In this document: positions 35,814-44,238 of the stretch, piece after piece
Layout of the letters: every line of letters starts with the position of its first letter
How positions within the stretch are numbered: position 1 is the stretch's first letter
Origin: Asanoa sp. WMMD1127
GTDB lineage: Bacteria; Actinomycetota; Actinomycetes; Mycobacteriales; Micromonosporaceae
NCBI RefSeq assembly: GCF_029626225.1
Contig: NZ_JARUBP010000001.1
Coordinates: forward strand, 4,526,001 to 4,590,000
DNA length: 64,000 nucleotides
Reading direction: 5' to 3'
Program-made: the position numbers and the translations under genes
Notes under the pieces: model-generated
Database searches by the model: none
The model's input: only the letters and a program-made list of their open reading frames with translations
What the model was told of the DNA's origin: nothing

Positions 35814-35850
35814 TGGACGGTTACCGTTCCGCAGGAGCGGTAACCGTCCA
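35814..35850. terminator. Long perfect hairpin after the cellulase gene
   Basis: TGGACGGTTACCG (35814-35826) pairs with its complement at 35838-35850. The pairing continues inward (TCC/GGA and one G-U) to a GCA loop, giving about 17 bp. It sits between the cellulase stop and the next gene's ribosome binding site. A terminator is the simplest reading, but there is no U tract. Confidence 0.65.
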
Positions 35851-35870
35851 GGACAGAGGGGACCAGGGGA

Positions 35871-36680
35871 GTGCTGACGCAGGTCGCAGAGGGTGTGTGG
35901 GTCCACGAGAGCGAGTTCGTCCAGAGCAACGCCGTCGTCGTGCGCGGCCGCGACGGTGTGCTGCTGATCGACCCCGGCGTCCAGGACCACGAGCTGGCCT
36001 GCCTCGCGAACGACCTGGCGGGCCGCACCGTGGTGGCCGGCTTCTCGACGCACCCCGACTGGGATCACCTGCTCTGGCACGCCGGCTTCGGCACACCACC
36101 GCGGTACGCGACGGCCCGCTGCGCCGCCAGCGTCGAGGAGCAGCTGGCCGCCCCGAACGCCAAGGCCGAGATCACCGCCCATCTCGAGCCGACCGGCATC
36201 GCCGACAAGGTGCCGTTGGACCTGCTCGGCCTCGTCACCGCCCTGCCCGCCGGGGCCGCGGAGGTGCCGTGGGACGGCCCGCGGGCACGGATCATCGAGC
36301 ACCGGGCGCACGCGCCGGGCCACGCGGCGCTGCTCGTCGAGGAACGCGGGGTCCTCGTCGCCGGCGACATGCTGTCCGATGTGCTGGTGCCGATGCTCGA
36401 CCTGAACAGCAGCGCCGACCCGGTCGAGGAATACCTGGCCGCGCTGTCGCTGCTGGCGGCCGTGGCCGGCGACGTCGACGTGGTCGTCCCGGGCCACGGG
36501 TCGGTCGGCGGCGCCGACCAGGTGCGGGAGCGGATCGAGCGGGACCGGGCGTACGTGCTGGCCCTGCGGGACGGCGAGGCGCCCGACGACCCGCGGATCG
36601 GCCCGTCGGCCCGGCCCGGCTGGGAGTGGGTCAGCGACGTGCACGAGGGCCAGGCCCAGCGCCTCGCACAGCGCCGCTAG
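35871..36680 (+). CDS. MBL-fold metallo-hydrolase
   Basis: A 269-residue metallo-beta-lactamase-fold protein. Metal motifs are STHPDWDHLLW (HxxxDH variant), HAPGHAALLV, GDMLSD and the terminal VVPGHGSVGG. The fold is used by lactonases, glyoxalase II-like enzymes and others; the substrate cannot be told. It starts at GTG 35871 behind AGGGGA. Its TAG stop and the convergent MetF-like gene's stop share the palindrome CTAG (36677-36680). Confidence 0.85.
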   Translation: MLTQVAEGVWVHESEFVQSNAVVVRGRDGVLLIDPGVQDHELACLANDLAGRTVVAGFSTHPDWDHLLWHAGFGTPPRYATARCAASVEEQLAAPNAKAEITAHLEPTGIADKVPLDLLGLVTALPAGAAEVPWDGPRARIIEHRAHAPGHAALLVEERGVLVAGDMLSDVLVPMLDLNSSADPVEEYLAALSLLAAVAGDVDVVVPGHGSVGGADQVRERIERDRAYVLALRDGEAPDDPRIGPSARPGWEWVSDVHEGQAQRLAQRR

Positions 36681-37618
36681 GGTCTATCGAGCAGGGCCGC
36701 GACGTCGGCGGCGAGGTCGGTGGTGGCCTCGATCTCCGCCCGGCGGATCGAGACGCTCTCGACGTTGAAGCCGTGCGGCATGCCGAGGTGGCGGCAGAAG
36801 TCGGCCAGGTCCCGGGCGATCGCCAGCGTCTGCCGGTAGGACTCGCTGAGCGGATCCGCGGCATGGTTGATCGAGTTGCGCAGCCAGCGCGGCACGTCGA
36901 CACCGAGCCACCCGAGGAACTCCAGCGTGCGGGGCGACCCGCACAGCGACAGCGTGAAGATCACCGTGCGCGGCGCCACCCCGCGGTCCCGGCACGCGTA
37001 GAAGTAGTCCGAGACCAGGTCCTTGGTCTCGTCGACGTCGTAGACGACCTGCGAGACGAAGAACGAGCAGCCCCGCTCCTGCTTGGCCAGCATGCGCAGG
37101 TGCTCGTCGCCGCGGCGGGTGTGCCGCTCGCCGATCACCACGCCGCCGAGGTGCAGGTCCGGGCACACCTCCGCGCGCAGCTCCTGAGCCCGGCGCAGGT
37201 CGGTGCGGACCGGCTTGTCGCTCGACGACGGGCCGACGAACACGCCGAGCACCCGCCGCGGGTCGGCCGCGCCCAGCCAGTCGCGGAGGTCGGCCTCGGC
37301 GTACTTGCTGACGCAGCGGTAGATCACCGTCGGCCGGTCCCAGCCGTGCAGGTGCTCCGCGTGGTAGCGCGCGGGGTCCACTGTGGGCAGATAGGGGAAC
37401 GGCCGCTCGCCCGGGTTGCGGTCGGACTCGTCGTCGATGTCGTAGAGGACCAGCCCGTCGAGGTCGAGCGGCGCGAGCCGGTCCAGCGTGACCGCCGCGA
37501 TCTCCTTGACCCGTTCGGGTGACGCGCTGCTGCGCGGCGGCGTCACCGCGAACAACAACACGCCGTGCGCGGCGTCGGCCAGCAGGCGCTGCAACGGCGG
37601 GCGCGGCAGGTCGGGCAC
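36677..37618 (-). CDS. Methylenetetrahydrofolate reductase-like protein
   Basis: A 313-residue TIM-barrel protein of the MetF family. The segments LDGLVLYDIDDESDRNPGERPF, YRCVSKYAEADLRDWL, GCSFFVSQVVYDV and the C-terminal HGFNVESVSIRRAEI fit the family. The catalytic Glu of E. coli MetF lies in a FEFFPPR motif; here the aligned segment reads FAVTPPR, so Glu is Ala. It may be an uncharacterised folate- or flavin-binding paralogue rather than the housekeeping enzyme. It starts at GTG 37618 with no clear Shine-Dalgarno. Confidence 0.72.
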   Translation of the reverse strand: MPDLPRPPLQRLLADAAHGVLLFAVTPPRSSASPERVKEIAAVTLDRLAPLDLDGLVLYDIDDESDRNPGERPFPYLPTVDPARYHAEHLHGWDRPTVIYRCVSKYAEADLRDWLGAADPRRVLGVFVGPSSSDKPVRTDLRRAQELRAEVCPDLHLGGVVIGERHTRRGDEHLRMLAKQERGCSFFVSQVVYDVDETKDLVSDYFYACRDRGVAPRTVIFTLSLCGSPRTLEFLGWLGVDVPRWLRNSINHAADPLSESYRQTLAIARDLADFCRHLGMPHGFNVESVSIRRAEIEATTDLAADVAALLDRP

Positions 37619-37639
37619 GAGCAGAGACTCTACGAGAGA

Positions 37640-37990
37640 TCAGGCCCGCACGAAGCCGAGTTCGTTGCCGTCGGGGTCGCGGATGGTGAACTTCCGTGAC
37701 CCGTACGGGGTGTCGGACAGCGGCTCCACGACGTCGGCGTCGGGTCCGAGCCGGGCCCACCACGCGTCGACGTCGTCCACCTCGAAGTTGAACCGGGCCC
37801 CGACCGCCGGCGCCGGCTCGTATGCCCCCAACGCGAACTGCGCCGCGCCGAGCGTGAAATGGGCGTACGTCGGCGCCGACGGCGGCCAGTGCCCCTCCGC
37901 CCGCACGCCGAACAGCCGCTCGTACCACGCGATGGCGGCAGCCAGATCGCGCACGTTGACCCGCACGTGGGTCAGCCGCGGAGGCGTCAC
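37640..37990 (-). CDS. VOC-family (glyoxalase/bleomycin resistance-like) protein
   Basis: A 116-residue single-chain VOC protein. It has the beta-alpha-beta-beta-beta repeat with HVRVNVRDLAAAIAWYERLFG at the start and the usual end KFTIRDPDGNELGFVRA. The family includes dioxygenases, glyoxalases and resistance proteins; the substrate is unknown. It overlaps the upstream ABC ATPase gene by four bases (GTGA), so it is probably the last gene of that operon. Confidence 0.83.
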   Translation of the reverse strand: MTPPRLTHVRVNVRDLAAAIAWYERLFGVRAEGHWPPSAPTYAHFTLGAAQFALGAYEPAPAVGARFNFEVDDVDAWWARLGPDADVVEPLSDTPYGSRKFTIRDPDGNELGFVRA

Positions 37991-38727
37991 TGGGCGGGCG
38001 CCAGGCGGCGGAGGAACTGCTGCGTCCGGGGCTCCGACGGGTGGTCCAGGATCCGGTCCGGCGGGCCCTGTTCGAGGATGCGGCCCCCGTCGAGGAAGCA
38101 GACCCGGTCCGCCACCTGGCGGGCGAAGGTCATCTCGTGGGTGGCCAGCACCATCGTCATGCCGTCGCGTTTGAGGTCGCGGATCAGGTCGAGGACCTCG
38201 CCGACGAGCTCCGGGTCGAGGGCCGACGTGACCTCGTCGAGCAGCAGCAGCCGCGGCGAGTTGACCAGGGCCCGGACGATCGCGACCCGCTGCTGCTGGC
38301 CGCCGGAGAGCCGGTCCGGATAGGCCGACGCCTTGTCCGCCAGCCCGATCCGCGTCAGCAGCGACAGCGCCTGCTCGCGGGCCTCGGCGACCGGCCGCTT
38401 GTGGACCCGCACCGGCGCCAGCGTGATGTTGTCCAGCACGGACAGGTGCGGGAACAGGTTGTAAGCCTGGAACACGATGCCGATCTTCCGGCGGACGAGA
38501 TCGGGGTTTGCCCGCGGGTCCGTGATGTGGGCGCCGTCGAGGTGGATCGTGCCGTCGTCGACCTCCTCCAGCAGGTTGACGCAGCGCAGCAGGGTCGACT
38601 TGCCCGAGCCCGACGCACCGATCAGCGCGACCACCTCGTGCTCGGCCACGTCGAGGTCCAGCCCGTCGAGCACGACCGTCGGCCCGAACACCTTGCGTAC
38701 CCCCTGGCACGACAACACGGCGCTCAT
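37987..38727 (-). CDS. Polar amino-acid ABC transporter, ATP-binding protein
   Basis: A 246-residue GlnQ-type ATPase with Walker A (GASGSGKST), Q-loop (FQAYNLFPHLSV), signature LSGGQQQR, Walker B LLLLDEVTSALDP and switch His (LATHEMTF). It powers the permease encoded just upstream. All three transporter genes and the VOC gene overlap by four bases each, indicating a translationally coupled operon. Confidence 0.93.
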   Translation of the reverse strand: MSAVLSCQGVRKVFGPTVVLDGLDLDVAEHEVVALIGASGSGKSTLLRCVNLLEEVDDGTIHLDGAHITDPRANPDLVRRKIGIVFQAYNLFPHLSVLDNITLAPVRVHKRPVAEAREQALSLLTRIGLADKASAYPDRLSGGQQQRVAIVRALVNSPRLLLLDEVTSALDPELVGEVLDLIRDLKRDGMTMVLATHEMTFARQVADRVCFLDGGRILEQGPPDRILDHPSEPRTQQFLRRLAPAQ

Positions 38728-39575
38728 CGGCCGGCCTGCCGGCGGGCGGCCCGCAGCGTCACCCAGTCGGTGACCGCGATCAGCGGGATGGCGAGCAGCA
38801 CGAACAGCACCCCCGCGACGATGTACGGCGTGTAGTTGTAGTGCTCGGCCGTCGCGATCTGCGCCGCGCGCACGGCGTCAATCGGTCCGGCCAGCGACAC
38901 GAGCCCGACGTCCTTCTGCAGGGCGACCGTGTCGTTGAGCAGCGGCGGCGCCACCCGCCGCACCGCCTGCGGCAGCACCACGTGCCGCATCGCCTGCCGG
39001 TAGGTCAACCCCAGCGACCGCGCGGCCGCGACCTGGGAGGGGTGCACCGACTCGATGCCGGCGCGGAACACCTCGGCGATGTAACCGGAGTAGGTCAGCA
39101 CCAGCGCCGCCCCGCCGAGCACCAGCACCGACGGCATGCCCTGCAGCCGCAGCCCCGGCACGCCCAGGGTGAGCACGTAGATCACGATGATCAACGGCAA
39201 CCCGCGGAAGGTGTACGTGTAGCTCGTCGCCAACGCCCGCACGGGGAAGAAGACCGGGCCCCGCAGCGTGCGCAGCAGCGCGATCAGCAGGCCCAGCCCG
39301 AGCGAGCCGAGCGCGCAGAAGAACAGCAGCCGGATGTTGAGCCAGAGCCCGCGCAGGATGTCCGGCAGCGCGTCGGCGGCGATGGCCGGGTCCAGGAACG
39401 ACTGCCGGACCCGGTCCCAGCCGGGCGCGCCGGTGATCGCGACGACCAGCAGCACGCCGACCACCGCCGTCGACGCGGCCGCGACCAGGATCGACCGGAC
39501 CGTCTGGCGGCGACGCCAGGCGATCCGGTCGAGTTGGACGGCCGAGGGCGGCGCGCCGTCGACCAGCTTGGTCAC
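38724..39575 (-). CDS. Polar amino-acid ABC transporter, permease
   Basis: A 283-residue HisM/GlnP-type permease. One N-terminal helix (ILVAAASTAVVGVLLVVAI) precedes the core of about five helices. The EAA-type coupling loop is VAAARSLGLTYRQAMRHVVLPQA. GTG 39575 overlaps the binding-protein stop (GTGA). With a single permease gene it probably works as a homodimer. Confidence 0.9.
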   Translation of the reverse strand: MTKLVDGAPPSAVQLDRIAWRRRQTVRSILVAAASTAVVGVLLVVAITGAPGWDRVRQSFLDPAIAADALPDILRGLWLNIRLLFFCALGSLGLGLLIALLRTLRGPVFFPVRALATSYTYTFRGLPLIIVIYVLTLGVPGLRLQGMPSVLVLGGAALVLTYSGYIAEVFRAGIESVHPSQVAAARSLGLTYRQAMRHVVLPQAVRRVAPPLLNDTVALQKDVGLVSLAGPIDAVRAAQIATAEHYNYTPYIVAGVLFVLLAIPLIAVTDWVTLRAARRQAGR

Positions 39576-40435
39576 GAGAGTTCGGGGGCGCCCGCCGTGT
39601 CGGCGAGCCACTTCTGCTCCAGCTGCTGCAGCTGGCCGCCGTCGCGCAGCTTGTCGACCGCCTCGCTGACGCACTTCGTCAGCGGGGAGCCCTTGTCGAG
39701 CAGCAGGCCGAACGTCTCGGGGGTGCCGACCTGCGGCAGCTGGCCCACGATCTTGCCGTCGGTCAGCTCGGCCCCGGTGATGTAGAACGCCGTGGGCAGG
39801 TCGACGACCAGGCCGTCGATCTGGCCGTTCTCCAGCGCCTTCTTGGCGTCGTCGTTGGTGTTGTAGACCTGCGGCTGGCTGGCCGGCTTGATCAGCTCGT
39901 TGACCGCCTGGAAGCTCGTGGTGCCGACCTGCGCGCCGAGCTTGGCGCTCTTCAGCTCGGCCACGCTCTTCGCGTTGGCGATCTTCGACGACCTCAGCGC
40001 GATCACCGTCTGGCGCACCAGGTAGTACGGCGACGAGAAGTCGACCGCCTGCTGCCGCTCGGGCGTGACGGAGAACTGGTTGACGTCGAAGTCGAACGCC
40101 TTGGGGCCGGGCGCTATCGCGTTGTTGAACGTGACCCGGGTCCACGCGACGTCGGTCTTCGCGAAGCCGAGCTGCTCGGCCACGGCATAGGCGACCGCGG
40201 ACTCGAAGCCCTCGCCGGACTCGGGCTTGTTGCCGACCACCCACGGCTCGTAGGCCGGGTCGTCGGTGGCGACGGTCAGCTTGCCGGCGGTCTTGGTCCG
40301 CAGTGAGTCCTTCGTGCAGGACGCGGCGGCGGAACCCGAGGGCGCGGCCTCCGGAGTCTCCTCGGGCGCGCAGGCCGCGAGAGTGGTGATGAGCGCGGCC
40401 GCCGCGACGACCGCGAGATGTGCTCGCCTGGACAT
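39572..40435 (-). CDS. Amino-acid ABC transporter, substrate-binding lipoprotein
   Basis: A 287-residue periplasmic-binding-protein-like lipoprotein. The signal peptide ends in the lipobox LAAC (residues 18-21 from the chosen ATG at 40435). The SBP family 3 core is visible (KLTVATDDPAYEPWVVG, GFESAVAYAVAEQLGF, DFSSPYYLVRQTVIAL). It captures an amino acid outside the membrane; specificity is unknown. The frame extends to 40486, but the signal peptide supports the internal ATG. Confidence 0.9.
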   Translation of the reverse strand: MSRRAHLAVVAAAALITTLAACAPEETPEAAPSGSAAASCTKDSLRTKTAGKLTVATDDPAYEPWVVGNKPESGEGFESAVAYAVAEQLGFAKTDVAWTRVTFNNAIAPGPKAFDFDVNQFSVTPERQQAVDFSSPYYLVRQTVIALRSSKIANAKSVAELKSAKLGAQVGTTSFQAVNELIKPASQPQVYNTNDDAKKALENGQIDGLVVDLPTAFYITGAELTDGKIVGQLPQVGTPETFGLLLDKGSPLTKCVSEAVDKLRDGGQLQQLEQKWLADTAGAPELS

Positions 40436-40610
40436 GGGGGACAGCTTAGAGACGCCGCGGCGTACGTCCATCGAGTTCCCTATCACACTGGTCGGGAATT
40501 TGGACTAATCGCCCCCTGGCGCCGGGCATCCCCGAGGCGGTAAACCCATTGCGCGGGTGGCGCGTCAACCTCCCGTGCGAGTCGACACGGCGTTGCGTCC
40601 CGGGAGGGGC

Positions 40611-41129
40611 ATGACCGACCGACCGTCCACGGAATGGGACGCCGACCAGGCGGTCACCCATCTCTTCGGCGCGCACTACCGCCCGATGGTGCGGCTGGCC
40701 AGCCTGCTGCTGCACGAGCGGGGGCAGGCCGAGGAGATCGTGCAGGACGCCTACGTCAAGCTGCACGCCCGCTGGCGCCGGCTCCGCGATCCCGACAAGG
40801 CGCTGGCCTACCTGCGGATGACCGTGGTCAACGGCTGCCGGTCGGCGCTGCGCCATCGGCGCGTGGTCGACGCGCACCTGGCGGCCAGCGCGCCGCCGCC
40901 CGACGCGCCCAGCGCCGAGGCCGGCGCGCTGGACCTGCTGACCCAGGCCGCGGTGGTGGCCGCGATCCGTGGCCTGCCGCCGCGCCAGCGGGAGGCGATC
41001 GTACTGCGCTACTACGCCGACCTGTCCGAGGCCGAGATCGCCGAGGCGATGGGCGTCAGCCGCGGTGCGGTCAAGAGCCACGCGTCGCGGGCGGTCGCCG
41101 CCCTGCGCCCGATCCTGGAGCGGCTGTGA
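40611..41129 (+). CDS. ECF-type RNA polymerase sigma factor (SigE-like subfamily)
   Basis: A 172-residue sigma factor. Region 2 spans about 15-85 (FGAHYRPMVRLASLLLHERG, AEEIVQDAYVKLHARW, LAYLRMTVVNGCRSALRHR). Region 4 spans about 115-168 (GLPPRQREAIVLRYYADLSEAEIAEAMGVSRGAVKSHASRA). ATG 40611 follows GGGAGGGG. The stop overlaps the ATG of a membrane protein, which is its probable partner. No classical zinc anti-sigma factor is present. Confidence 0.92.
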   Translation: MTDRPSTEWDADQAVTHLFGAHYRPMVRLASLLLHERGQAEEIVQDAYVKLHARWRRLRDPDKALAYLRMTVVNGCRSALRHRRVVDAHLAASAPPPDAPSAEAGALDLLTQAAVVAAIRGLPPRQREAIVLRYYADLSEAEIAEAMGVSRGAVKSHASRAVAALRPILERL

Positions 41130-42013
41130 TGACCCCCGAGGAGACGATCCGCCGCGCGCTGGAGTCCGAGGCGTCCACTGTGGAGGTACGGCCGGACGCG
41201 CTGGCCGCGATCCGGGCGCGCACGGGGCGCCGGCGCACCGTGGTGCGCGTCTGGTTCGCCGCCGGCCTGGGTGTCGCCGCGGCGGCGGTCGCGGCCGTGT
41301 TCGCGGTGGCGTGGCCGGCCCCGCAGCCGACGCGGCCCGCGGCCCCGACAGTGGCGCCCACTGCGAGCCCGTCGGCCGGCGCCGCCGAGCGGCTGCTGGC
41401 CGTCTACTACGTCGGTCCGCGCCGGGGCGACCGGCTGGTTCGCGAGTTCCACCGGACCACCCCCGAGTCCGACACGGTGGCGGACCGGGTCCGGGCGGCG
41501 GTCACCCTGATGCTCGGCACGGCGCCCGCGGATCCGGACTACGCGTCGGCGTGGCCGGTCGGCACGGCGGTCCGCGGCGTCACCGTCGCGGGCGACGTGG
41601 TCACCGTCGACCTCGGCGGCGCCACGCCGCCGTCGGCGATCGCCACACAGCAGCTGGTCTGGACCGTCACCGCGGCCAGCGGCCGGCCGGAGGTCCGGAT
41701 CGGCGCCGGCGCGCCGGTGCGCCGGGCGTCCGCCGTCGACACCCTGGCCCCCGTCTGGCTGATCAACCCGCAGCACGGCGACGTCCTCCGCGGCGGCGGC
41801 CCCGACATCCACGTCGCGGGCTTCGCGGCCACGGCCCACCTGGAGATCCGGTCCGCGGACGGTGAGGTGGTCCACGAGGAGGAGCTGGCTCTCGACGGCG
41901 GGAGCCCGGCGCAGCGTGAGGCGCACGTCACACTGGCCCTCGCGCCGGGCCGCTACACCCTGACGGCGACGGTCGACGGGGCCTCCGACGACCATGTCCT
42001 CATCGTGGAATGA
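41129..42013 (+). CDS. Membrane-anchored GerMN / Gmad2 domain protein, candidate sigma-factor partner
   Basis: A 294-residue protein. Residues 1-38 are cytoplasmic and acidic then basic, as in anti-sigma tails. One membrane helix follows (about 40-60, [22 protein letters not shown]). An extracytoplasmic Pro/Thr-rich linker leads to a GerMN domain (about 85-195, with VTVDLGG) and a C-terminal Ig-like Gmad2 domain (about 200-290, [12 protein letters not shown]). Coupling to the sigma gene (TGATG) suggests it senses an envelope signal. Direct anti-sigma activity is an inference. Confidence 0.75.
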   Translation: MTPEETIRRALESEASTVEVRPDALAAIRARTGRRRTVVRVWFAAGLGVAAAAVAAVFAVAWPAPQPTRPAAPTVAPTASPSAGAAERLLAVYYVGPRRGDRLVREFHRTTPESDTVADRVRAAVTLMLGTAPADPDYASAWPVGTAVRGVTVAGDVVTVDLGGATPPSAIATQQLVWTVTAASGRPEVRIGAGAPVRRASAVDTLAPVWLINPQHGDVLRGGGPDIHVAGFAATAHLEIRSADGEVVHEEELALDGGSPAQREAHVTLALAPGRYTLTATVDGASDDHVLIVE

Positions 42014-42060
42014 GCGCGGCCCGGTTCGGCGACGGCGGCGCTGCCTGGTTGGATGGCGGC

Positions 42061-42324
42061 GTGAAGACGTTCGAGGAGCTCTTCGCCGAGCTGTCGGCGA
42101 AGGCCGAGGCCGGCACGCCGGGCTCGGGCACCGTCGCCGCGCTCGAGCGCGGGGTGCACGCGATCGGCAAGAAGGTCGTCGAGGAGGCGGCCGAGGCGTG
42201 GATGGCCGCCGAGCACGAGGGCCCGGAGCGGGCCGCCGAGGAGATCTCGCAGCTGCTCTACCAGGCCCAGGTGCTCATGCTGGCCAGCGGCCTGAAGCTG
42301 GAGGACGTGTACCGACATCTGTGA
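42061..42324 (+). CDS. hisE: Phosphoribosyl-ATP pyrophosphatase
   Basis: An 87-residue protein of the usual length: [26 protein letters not shown] and the nucleotide-binding helix [15 protein letters not shown]. It hydrolyses phosphoribosyl-ATP in step two of histidine synthesis. GTG 42061 is chosen because relatives begin there; TTGGAT ends six bases upstream, suggesting a leaderless transcript. An ATG at 42010, overlapping the previous stop, would add 17 residues. Confidence 0.93.
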   Translation: MKTFEELFAELSAKAEAGTPGSGTVAALERGVHAIGKKVVEEAAEAWMAAEHEGPERAAEEISQLLYQAQVLMLASGLKLEDVYRHL

Positions 42325-42374
42325 GCTCCGCTCACCGATCCGGCACGCCACTTCCCGCTAGGAGTCTTCCCGAA

Positions 42375-43217
42375 ATGCTGCGCATCGCCGTGCCCAACAA
42401 AGGCACCCTGTCCCGTCCGGCCGCCGAGATGCTCCGCGAGGCGGGCTACCGCCAGCGGTCCGACGAGCGCGACCTGGTCTGCCGCGACGAGGCCAACGAC
42501 GTCGAGTTCTTCTACCTGCGGCCGCGCGACATCGCCACCTACGTCGGCTCCGGCGACCTCGACCTCGGCATCACCGGCCGGGACCTGCTCGTCGACGCCG
42601 GCAGCCCGGCCGAGGAGCTGCTCGACCTCGACTTCGCCGGCGCCGAGTTCCGGTTCGCGGCCCACCCCGCGACGATCACGGCGGTCGACCAGATCGCCGG
42701 CCGCCGGGTGGCCACCTCGTTCCCGGGCGTCGTCGGCCGCTACCTGACCGACCGGGGCATCCCTGCCGAGGTGATCCGGCTCGACGGCGCGGTGGAGAAC
42801 GCGATCCGTCTCGGCGTGGCCGACGTGGTCGCCGACGTCGTGCAGACCGGCGCGACGCTGCGCCAGGCCGGGCTGGCCGTCATCGGCGAGCCGATCCTCA
42901 CCTCGTCGGCGCTGCTGATCGGCCGGGACTCGGTGGCCGCGCCGCCGGTCGCCCAGCTCGTCCGCCGCCTCCAGGGCGTGCTGGTCGCCCGCCGTTACGT
43001 GATGCTGGCGTACGACGTGCGGGCCGACCTGCTCGACCAGGCCACCACGCTGACCCCGGGCATCGAGTCGCCGACCGTGTCGCCGCTGCACCGCGAGGGC
43101 TGGGTGGCGGTGGAGGCCATGGTGCTGCGGTCGGACGTACACAAGATCATGGATGAGCTCTACGACCTCGGCGCCCGCGCGATCCTCGTGACCGGCATCC
43201 ACAACTGCCGCCTGTAG
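42375..43217 (+). CDS. hisG: ATP phosphoribosyltransferase, long form
   Basis: A 280-residue HisG_L enzyme catalysing the first step of histidine synthesis. The catalytic domain shows LRIAVPNKGTLSRPAAEML, the PRPP region DGAVENAIRLGVADVVADVV and GDLDLGITGRDLL. The C-terminal regulatory domain (from about 205) ends DLGARAILVTGIHNCRL, so feedback by histidine is expected. TAGGAG at 42359 lies about 10 bases before the ATG. Confidence 0.96.
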   Translation: MLRIAVPNKGTLSRPAAEMLREAGYRQRSDERDLVCRDEANDVEFFYLRPRDIATYVGSGDLDLGITGRDLLVDAGSPAEELLDLDFAGAEFRFAAHPATITAVDQIAGRRVATSFPGVVGRYLTDRGIPAEVIRLDGAVENAIRLGVADVVADVVQTGATLRQAGLAVIGEPILTSSALLIGRDSVAAPPVAQLVRRLQGVLVARRYVMLAYDVRADLLDQATTLTPGIESPTVSPLHREGWVAVEAMVLRSDVHKIMDELYDLGARAILVTGIHNCRL

Positions 43218-43228
43218 TCTCAACTGCC

Positions 43229-43687
43229 GTGACGAGTGAAGCGGTGACGTTCCGTCCGCAGCGGGCGCGCAAGGTCGCGATCGGCGCGGCGATCGCGGTC
43301 GTGGTCGTCTTCACCGCCGTGAGCTTCGGGCTCTCCGGCTCGACCGGCTCCGGCGACGGCGTCTTCCAGCGCGGCGACCAGACGGCGATGATCGGCCTCG
43401 GCCTGGCGTTCGCGGCCGGCATCCTGCTGTTCCTGCGCCCCCGGGTCGACGCCGACGCCAAGGGGATCAGGATCCGCAACGTGATCGGCTCCTACGACCT
43501 GCCCTGGGAGCTGGTCCGGGCCATCCGGTTCGAGCGCGGCGTCTCGTTCGCGGGCGCCGAGCTGCTCGACGACGAGCTGGTCACGATCGTCGCGCTGCAG
43601 ATCGTCGACAAGGACTACGCTCTGGCCGGCGTGCGCGCCCTCCGGGAGCTGCACGCCGCCCACCAGGCCGCCGCGCCGACCCCTTAA
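43229..43687 (+). CDS. PH-like domain membrane protein
   Basis: A 152-residue protein. Two membrane helices (about 14-34 and 52-68) precede a PH-like (bPH) domain with VDADAKGIRIRNVIGSYDLPWELVRAIRF. It commonly follows hisG in actinobacteria as I recall; the function is unknown. TAGTCT ends eight bases before the GTG, suggesting a leaderless transcript. Its TAA stop shares TTAA (43684-43687) with the convergent PPOX gene. Confidence 0.82.
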   Translation: MTSEAVTFRPQRARKVAIGAAIAVVVVFTAVSFGLSGSTGSGDGVFQRGDQTAMIGLGLAFAAGILLFLRPRVDADAKGIRIRNVIGSYDLPWELVRAIRFERGVSFAGAELLDDELVTIVALQIVDKDYALAGVRALRELHAAHQAAAPTP

Positions 43688-44160
43688 GGATTGACGGCGC
43701 GCCGCGAGTCGATGCCGGTGCCGTGGACCGGGTGGCCGCCCGGGATGTGCACGTCGACGGCGCCGGCCGTGGCCACGTAGAGCCGCAGCTCGGCGGCGCC
43801 GGACAGGTCCTCGGGTGTGAACCGGACGGCGCCGCGCGCGACGTCGGTGTAGGCCTGCGCGCAGCGGCGCGGCAGCTCGTCGTCGGGCACCACGGCGGCG
43901 GTGGCGTCCACGTACACCGCCCGCCCCTGGCCGATCGCCGCGGTGGAGTCGAAGATCACGATGGCGACGTCGGGCCGCTCGGCCACGTTGCGGGAGTGCC
44001 GGGCCGCCGGTGAGGAGACCCAGAAGAACTCGCGGTAACCCGCGTGGGTGAAATAGACCGGCGACACGCGGGGTCGGCCGTCGGGGCCGATCGTGCCGAG
44101 CGTCAGGTACCTGTTGCGGTCGATGACGGAGCGGGCCATCTCGTCGAGGTCGTCACTCAT
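43684..44160 (-). CDS. Pyridoxamine 5'-phosphate oxidase-family (FMN-binding split barrel) protein
   Basis: A 158-residue protein with the split-barrel pattern: NRYLTLGTIGPDGRPRVSPVYF, FFWVSSPAARHSRNVAERPDVAIVIFD and GRAVYVDATAAVV. Relatives bind FMN, F420 or haem; the substrate is unknown. ATG 44160 is used. It converges on the PH-like gene with a TTAA stop overlap. Confidence 0.83.
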   Translation of the reverse strand: MSDDLDEMARSVIDRNRYLTLGTIGPDGRPRVSPVYFTHAGYREFFWVSSPAARHSRNVAERPDVAIVIFDSTAAIGQGRAVYVDATAAVVPDDELPRRCAQAYTDVARGAVRFTPEDLSGAAELRLYVATAGAVDVHIPGGHPVHGTGIDSRRAVNP

Positions 44161-44180
44161 GCCCTGGGACTCTGCCGGGT

Positions 44181-44197
44181 TTTGCCGTTCCGGCAAA
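44181..44197. promoter_or_regulatory. Palindrome between divergent PPOX and methyltransferase genes
   Basis: TTTGCCG-TTC-CGGCAAA is a perfect 7+7 inverted repeat with a 3-bp centre, located in the 78-bp gap between the two divergent starts. It is a plausible operator shared by both genes. No adjacent regulator gene is present to name the ligand. Confidence 0.5.
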
Positions 44198-44238
44198 GAA
44201 CTTTGTCAGCCGCTCCGGCCGTCGGTGATGGTGGCGGC

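Noticed and set aside
40561-40600. CAACC...CGTT as an autoregulatory ECF promoter for the sigma factor
   Set aside because: The spacer is 20 bp, longer than usual for ECF promoters, and the half-sites are too short to be significant in this composition.
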